From Gnetum montanum (lineage: Eukaryota; Streptophyta; Gnetopsida; Gnetales; Gnetaceae), in the NCBI GenBank assembly GCA_015680685.1, contig MNCI01005943.1, positions 62,001 through 126,000 on the forward strand: DNA of 64,000 nt, in the 5' to 3' direction. A program made the translations under genes and the position numbers. The notes beneath the pieces were generated by a model. The model was not told the origin of the DNA. It saw only the letters and a list, made by a program, of their open reading frames with translations, and made no database searches. Positions 59,191 to 64,000 of this stretch are shown piece after piece (positions within the stretch are counted from its first letter, which is position 1; each line of letters starts with the position of its first letter).

Positions 59191-60964
59191 CAAATTTCTT
59201 TAATCTTTTTTTTTTATTTTTACAACATCATTATACTTTTTTATTTCTTTGTGTACATATGTGTGTGTGTTATCCATCTTGTAAGTTTGTCACCCAATAA
59301 GTGTTCTTGATGATGGTATGAACTATTTTCCTAATTAATTGCTAATGTTTGGTTTTTACCTTTAAGTTATGATGTTGATACTAAGGTATGTTCTTTTGAT
59401 ATGACAGGCAATGAGTCCACTTCATCCATTCATCCACAAGTTCTATGATCTCTCTTGGCTTGGAAATGTATAGTCCCTTTCTAATAAGAACTCTAATGAA
59501 TTGGTGATTGGGTACTTCTCAAACTAAGAAAGGACTTAAGGTTTGAAAAGGATGTGACCTCAAGGGAAATTGATGCATTCATGTTGGCCATTCTCTTATG
59601 TGCTTGGATGTTTTCTTCTTGAGTTTTCTTGCCGCTTCAATGTTACCCAATTATCGAGAAGCTGAGCAAATAAAAATAAGAAGTCTTTGCATGGTGTGGT
59701 TCTCATGCATAAACACATAAAATCAAAAAAATGAGAATTCAAAGCACACCCCTTAGAAAAAATAATCCCTTGGGCTACAAGCACTGGTTATGGAACTAAA
59801 ATAAAAATGTTCCCTCTAACTAAGGCCCTCCTCACTTTCCATTCTCTCTTCCTTTGTTTCGTCGGAATGGTGGTGGCTCTTGAGTGAAGGCATTCTTGTT
59901 ATTCAAGTGGATGGATTGGCCAAATGCATTAATGCAAAGTCACTAGATGTGGTTGGTTTAAGGCTAGATTTTGAATGAGATTTTCCAAATCACATGAATC
60001 ATTAACTACACAAGGGGTTGTACACCACCTTGTTCTTGGGATTCTATTCCATTCTCTTCTCTCCATCCTTCTCTCGATTATTCACCTCATTGTCAGTTAT
60101 ATCATTAGTGTATATTTTGGTTGACATATTTTTTTCTTTTTGGTAAACTCTTGCAGTTAAGACTTTAACTCTTGTTCCAAAGAACATTTCCAGAGCCTAT
60201 AGACTATTTGAATATGGGTTTGTTAGGGCATTAAGGGCAAGAGCCTACTTTGGGGAGGACCCACTGGCATTTCTATTTGGTGCATCCACTAAATTCTTTG
60301 CCTTAACATTTTTGCAATCCATTTTATTTTGCTCATTTCCATCTTGACATCCACTTTATCGATGTTACTGTTGTCTCTTTTTATCCATATTTTTTATTCC
60401 TTTTCTTTTTCCATTCTCTTGCTACCGAAGGTTTGCGATTAGTCATGGGGGTACGGGGCCCAATTTTTTTTTATTTTCTCCTAACCCCTACACCTTCAGT
60501 AGTCACCAATATACAACTTAGCCAATGGACTTTCACCGAAGCAAGGTATCAATTACATGATGATTCATTTACCCTTTCTAATATAAAGACTGTGTTGTGT
60601 GTGCATATGGAAATCATGCAGCAATGGATTGGATCTGGAGGGAACACTTGGAATGGATCGATGCTAAAGTAGCTATGCAAGGAAAAAGATCGATGATGCA
60701 CTTATGGATGGACAACTAAAGATGCAATCTTGGCATTGGTAGTAGTAGACTTCTTTTCTCTTCTCTCTTCTCTCTCAGCTGCCAAATAAGGTCTAATGTC
60801 AAATGTATAAGGTGTTCACTTTTGTCGTCATCAACACCAGTTTTTTCATGTCTTGTAATGATGATCCGTTCACATGTCATCCCATTCACCATTAGTTCCA
60901 TTTAAGTCAATAATCCCATACCTTCCTGATATTATTGTAAGGAACTCAAGGACGAGTTTTCATT
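59191..60964 (+). other. Element F non-coding 3' region with an ORF-start remnant
   Basis: Collinear with 1241-2989 of A. The blocks AAAGGATGTGACCTCAAGGG (about 59547) and CCTACTTTGGGGAGGACCC (60244) are present. At 60607 the ATG equal to A's 2659 is preceded by GTGCAT instead of GTGCAG. The rest shows no conserved coding. Confidence 0.65.
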
Positions 60965-60967
60965 TAG

Positions 60968-60978
60968 TCATGGGGGTA
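60968..60978 (+). promoter_or_regulatory. 3' polypurine tract, element F
   Basis: TCATGGGGGTA abuts the LTR start at 60979, after GACGAGTTTTCATTTAG. Confidence 0.87.
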
Positions 60979-61853
60979 TGATGGGACGTGATATTGCATA
61001 GGCTATGATATCGCGTATGCGATATCGTGGCCATCGTGATATCACATCCCTCATGATATCGCGTACACAATATCACGTCGTCCCCCGCGATATTGTGTAC
61101 ACGATATCGTGGTGTGCTGCCAAGTCTATAAATAAGAGGCAGCTCTCCCTTGTTTCTCATCCTAGGCTTAGATCGTAGTGAAACTCTGGTAGTTTTACAT
61201 TTCCAAAGATAGATTAATTTCCATGTGCCCATAGTAGGAACTCCAAAGTGAACGGATATTTATTCAAGCAAATATTGTACCTGAACACAAGTTTGTGTAC
61301 GGCAATAAAGACGAACTTCTTAGATAAACCTTGTAGTGCATGGAATAGGCTAATTAGGACTTTATTTACTATTATTTATTAGTCATCATTTAAATGCTTT
61401 ATTATTCATTAAATCTCTCTCAACCCTTCTCTCCTAGTTAAGTGCCTCAGTACGACCACTTCGAGCACGTGCATTATGCTTGGTGATCCCAGCAACGACT
61501 AGCATTTGGTAACCAAGGTTGCATTGGTTTAGGGTGTGAACGGTAAGTGGGAACGAATGCTAACACTAGGTTAATTCAAGCTTAGTTAGTTAGTTAAAGT
61601 TAGTCAATTATTCTCTTTACCCTTCACCTCGTTAGCATAGGAGATAAAACATAAAAACTATAAAAATCATATACCTCAAACTTACTTAACCATACAATCA
61701 TGAAAACTACAAGTAAGTCTAGGAAGACAATGAATGATTAACCTTAAGTGTTCCATGAGACGTGTACGCACTTAGTCTATGGAGTTCGACCAGATCATGC
61801 ATGCTATGCTCGTATTCATATGGTTGAGTGTAGGGGTACCTCGCCACTCATTA
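60979..61853 (+). repeat. 3' LTR of element F (875 bp)
   Basis: It starts TGATGGGACGTG and ends CTCATTA (a changed CATCA) before GTTTT. It has a long GATATC-type array (about 60990-61113) and TATAAATA at 61127-61134. It is close to the A LTR. Confidence 0.92.
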
Positions 61854-62199
61854 GTTTTCTTAGAAATTTTTTTAGAAAGTTTACTAACAACCCAGTAATA
61901 ATATGTTAAAATAATATTAAATTAATGATCATAAGAGTTAATATCAATAATCAACCTTTGTTAAAGCATAAATAAAGTAATATCATATGCTTGCAATCAC
62001 TAAATAAGAACCTAATGATAAAATTCCAAATTTTAACCAATAAACTTAACTTGATAAAATAAAGAAAGGTATTTGAATTAAACAAGATTATATCTTTAAA
62101 AACTAATCCAAGATTATATTTTTGATTTTTGAGGGCACCTAAGTGAGGACTACAAGCATGAGGATTATCATAACCTAGGGAGAAATGACCTCATGATGA
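61854..62199 (+). other. Element D 3' region resuming after F
   Basis: AT-rich sequence that starts with the second GTTTT. No coding sequence is seen until the downstream ORF. Confidence 0.55.
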
Positions 62200-63205
62200 A
62201 AGATGATAGCAACAACAATAATAGCAACAACTCGAGGAATAAGCAAGTGAGGTAACCCATGCTATCAGGCTCCTACTTAAGGAGCTTGATTTGGAATTTT
62301 TTCTACCAAATTCCCACAGTAGAGATGAAACAATCTAGGTAGGATGAGATCCTAAGACCATAACCCAATCTTGAGATCATGCTCATAGAGACCTACCTCA
62401 AGAAGGCCCTCAACAAGGAAACTTAGAGTTCCATCCTTTAGAAACTATATTTTGAAACTTTCTTGGAGCTCATGCTAGAAGAGGTGAGAAAAAAGCTCTA
62501 AGGATCTCCACTATGGCCCATTTTCTTCACTAATGGAGAGTGATACATAGGGGAAACCTACCTATTCTAGAAAAATTCACAAGGAGATGTGATCATCAAG
62601 ATCAATGATATCACCATCTCCTATTCAGTTAAGGTAATAGTAGAGATCCTTGGATTATCAAACATCATGGTAATGCCAACAGAGATTGTAACTAAAGTGG
62701 ACAGAAAGGCAAAGAAAGAATGGATTCAATAGTGCTATGAAGTGGATCATAAAGAGTACAGTGCCCTAACCAATGTGGAGTGAGCCTATTTTAAGATCAC
62801 AACCTATCACCTCAATCCTATGATGAGGCCAAATAATATGACTACCTTCTCCACTAGTGCATGTACAACTCTAATTGAAAAATTTCAAGTCAACCTACCA
62901 CAGTTTATCTTTCTTGAGATAGAGAATTGTTTTTTTAAAAAATGAGAAGGATAGGAAAATACTTTCATTTCCTTACCTCATTAAGAAAAACTTGCAAAAG
63001 GAAAGGGATAGCCTACTACACTAACAATGTGGCTTTCAAAGCTCTTACTGTATCATGGCAGGAGATGATGATGAGAAAGAACAACCATCATCACCACCAC
63101 TTGCAACATTAGAGAATACACCAAAAATGCTAGTAGCTACTAAATATATAAAGAAATTTACAAAACAACAACTACAATAACAAGCCTCTAGATATGGTGA
63201 AGCAT
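62200..63205 (+). pseudogene. Element D downstream ORF, N-terminal domain
   Basis: In broken frames it follows the C ORF closely: SPLWPIFFTN (about 62505) against PLWPILFKS in C, then a YLF.KNSQGDVI...INDITISYSV piece, EILGLSNI, the AYFKITTYHLNP segment and NLPQFIFLEIENCFF (about 62900). Stops break it at several points. The coiled-coil part is missing: D ends near 63210. This is the third copy of the domain in the window. Confidence 0.68.
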
Positions 63206-63210
63206 ACTCT

Positions 63211-63420
63211 ATGTAGGTGTTGATGCATAAATTTTGGTCATGCCAACACCGGAAAAACTTGTTTGAGGAGACAATTGCCTAGGGCGCCTCCCGTATGGGT
63301 ACGGAAACCCGGGAATAGTCTCAGCTGGAGAGAGCCATGTGACCAAGTGATAGAGAGAGAGAGAGAGAATACATAGAGAGAAATAAAGCATGAAAATAAA
63401 AACTAAAGAAGAGAGAAACA
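63211..63420 (+). other. Unassigned sequence with a small inverted repeat and (GA)n
   Basis: GGTGTTGATGC...GCCAACACC near 63216-63250 could form a short hairpin. A (GA)n run is at 63353-63368. The start TGTTGATG could be an LTR edge of another element, but nothing else supports this. Confidence 0.35.
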
Positions 63421-63715
63421 AGATCCATCAACAGGATGCATGGTTGTGTTGCTGCAAGAATCATGTGTAGCTGCGATCAAACATCACCAATGCCCTGCAA
63501 ACCGCCAACTGCATAAATATAAATCCACCACCATCACATGCCATTTGCTGAAATAAAAGAAGATGAAGATAAGATCCATCAACAGGATGCATGGTTATAT
63601 TGCCGCAAGAATCATGTGTAGTTGCGATCAAACATCACCAATGCCCTGCGAACCGCCAACTGCATAAATATAAATCCACCACCACCACTTGCCATTTGCT
63701 GAAATAAAAAAAGAT
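63421..63715 (+). repeat. 151-bp tandem duplication
   Basis: The unit starting AGATCCATCAACAGGATGC occurs at 63421 and again at 63572, with about 95% visual agreement over its length. Confidence 0.9.
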
Positions 63716-63940
63716 AGAAAGAACCACATGCCATCTGCTGAAATAAAAGATAGAAAGAAGCACATGCCATCTGCTGAAATAAAAGAAGATAGAAAGAACC
63801 ATATGCCATCTGCTAAAAATAAAAGAAAATCTGCCGACATCCAACCACCCAAATTGCTCAGAAAATAAAAGAAAATCTGCTGACGTCCAACCACCCAAAT
63901 TGCTCAGAAAATAAAAGAAAATCTGCCAACGTCCAACCGC
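63690..63940 (+). repeat. Two short minisatellites
   Basis: A unit of roughly 36-40 bases with CATGCCATCTGCTGAAATAA repeats about four times (63690-63830). A unit of about 46 bases with CCAACCACCCAAATTGCTCA follows about three times (63838-63940). Open frames on the minus strand across them are repeat products. Confidence 0.85.
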
Positions 63941-64000
63941 ACAAATTTCCCATTACTGGAAGAAAAAGAAAGAAAGAGAAACCATTGTCAACCACCCAGG

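Larger units (their letters stand above)
54716..61853 (+). mobile_element. Element F: complete gag-protease-only retrotransposon (7138 bp)
   Basis: It has two LTRs (804 and 875 bp), a 5-bp target duplication, PBS, gag, protease, internal polypurine site, 15-bp T-rich array, 3' region and terminal PPT. There is no RT, RNase H or integrase. The protease tail joins the post-pol sequence at about 58939, the same place as in A. It sits in the 3' region of D, so it is younger than D. With pol absent but ends and packaging parts intact, it fits a non-autonomous element that moved with a partner's enzymes. Its frames now have stops. Confidence 0.92.
25326..63210 (+). mobile_element. Element D: host Ty3/gypsy retrotransposon interrupted by elements C, E and F
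   Basis: The pieces of D are 25326-25931, 34042-35251, 48369-54715 and 61854-63210. They carry, in order, a 5' LTR, PBS, gag, protease, RT, RNase H, integrase, internal polypurine site, 3' region and the N-terminal part of the downstream ORF. Continuity across each insertion is visible: LTR on both sides of C, gag frame on both sides of E, and 3' region on both sides of F (with GTTTT repeated). No 3' LTR is found: D is cut near 63210. Its pol is more decayed than that of B. Confidence 0.85.

Noticed and set aside
63216-63250. Start of a Ty1/copia LTR (TGTTGATG with a short inverted repeat)
   Set aside because: No partner LTR, PBS or coding region is visible before the window ends, so the edge alone is not enough.
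63612-63898. Phe/Ser/Trp-rich open frames on the minus strand at the window end
   Set aside because: All are translations of the 36-46-bp minisatellites in different frames.

Overview
The window looks like a repeat-dense plant nuclear genome. Almost everything is decayed Ty3/gypsy LTR retrotransposon, with one four-exon class III peroxidase locus at 15372-18073. The tRNA-Asp-type primer binding sites and the extra open reading frame downstream of pol point to Athila/Tat-like elements. A large-genome seed plant, perhaps a conifer, would fit, but the species cannot be fixed from the sequence.

Layout. 1-3877 is the 3' part of element A (+). 4317-12641 is element B (+), with gag, protease, RT, RNase H and integrase in order but riddled with stops and frameshifts. 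12642-12826 is an orphan LTR end, 12827-13600 a LINE RT remnant, and 13655-14230 an integrase remnant of a different Ty3/gypsy lineage (-). The peroxidase follows. A 7-bp tandem duplication in exon 2 breaks its frame. Its last exon and about 1.8 kb of 3' flank recur, diverged, at 23531-25325. Between the two copies lie an old minus-strand element end (G, 19695-21960) and a plus-strand element end (H, 22790-23530).

From 25326 to about 63210 there is one nested stack. Host element D (+) is interrupted three times. Element C (25932-34041) sits in D's 5' LTR. Element E (35252-48368, minus strand) sits in D's gag. Element F (54716-61853, flanked by GTTTT on both sides) sits in D's 3' region. The window ends in (GA)n and tandem minisatellites.

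How the parts work together. The full-length elements (B, D, E) supply gag, protease, RT, RNase H and integrase. A and F keep only gag and protease and share one deletion breakpoint, so they look like a non-autonomous lineage. C keeps gag plus a long downstream ORF. That downstream ORF, a folded N-terminal domain followed by coiled coil, recurs in C, D and E, and a diverged trace is in G. All families share the U5 end or PBS, the polypurine tract and a second internal polypurine tract, while the U3 upstream arrays differ by family. No element here is intact, so all activity is inferred to be past.
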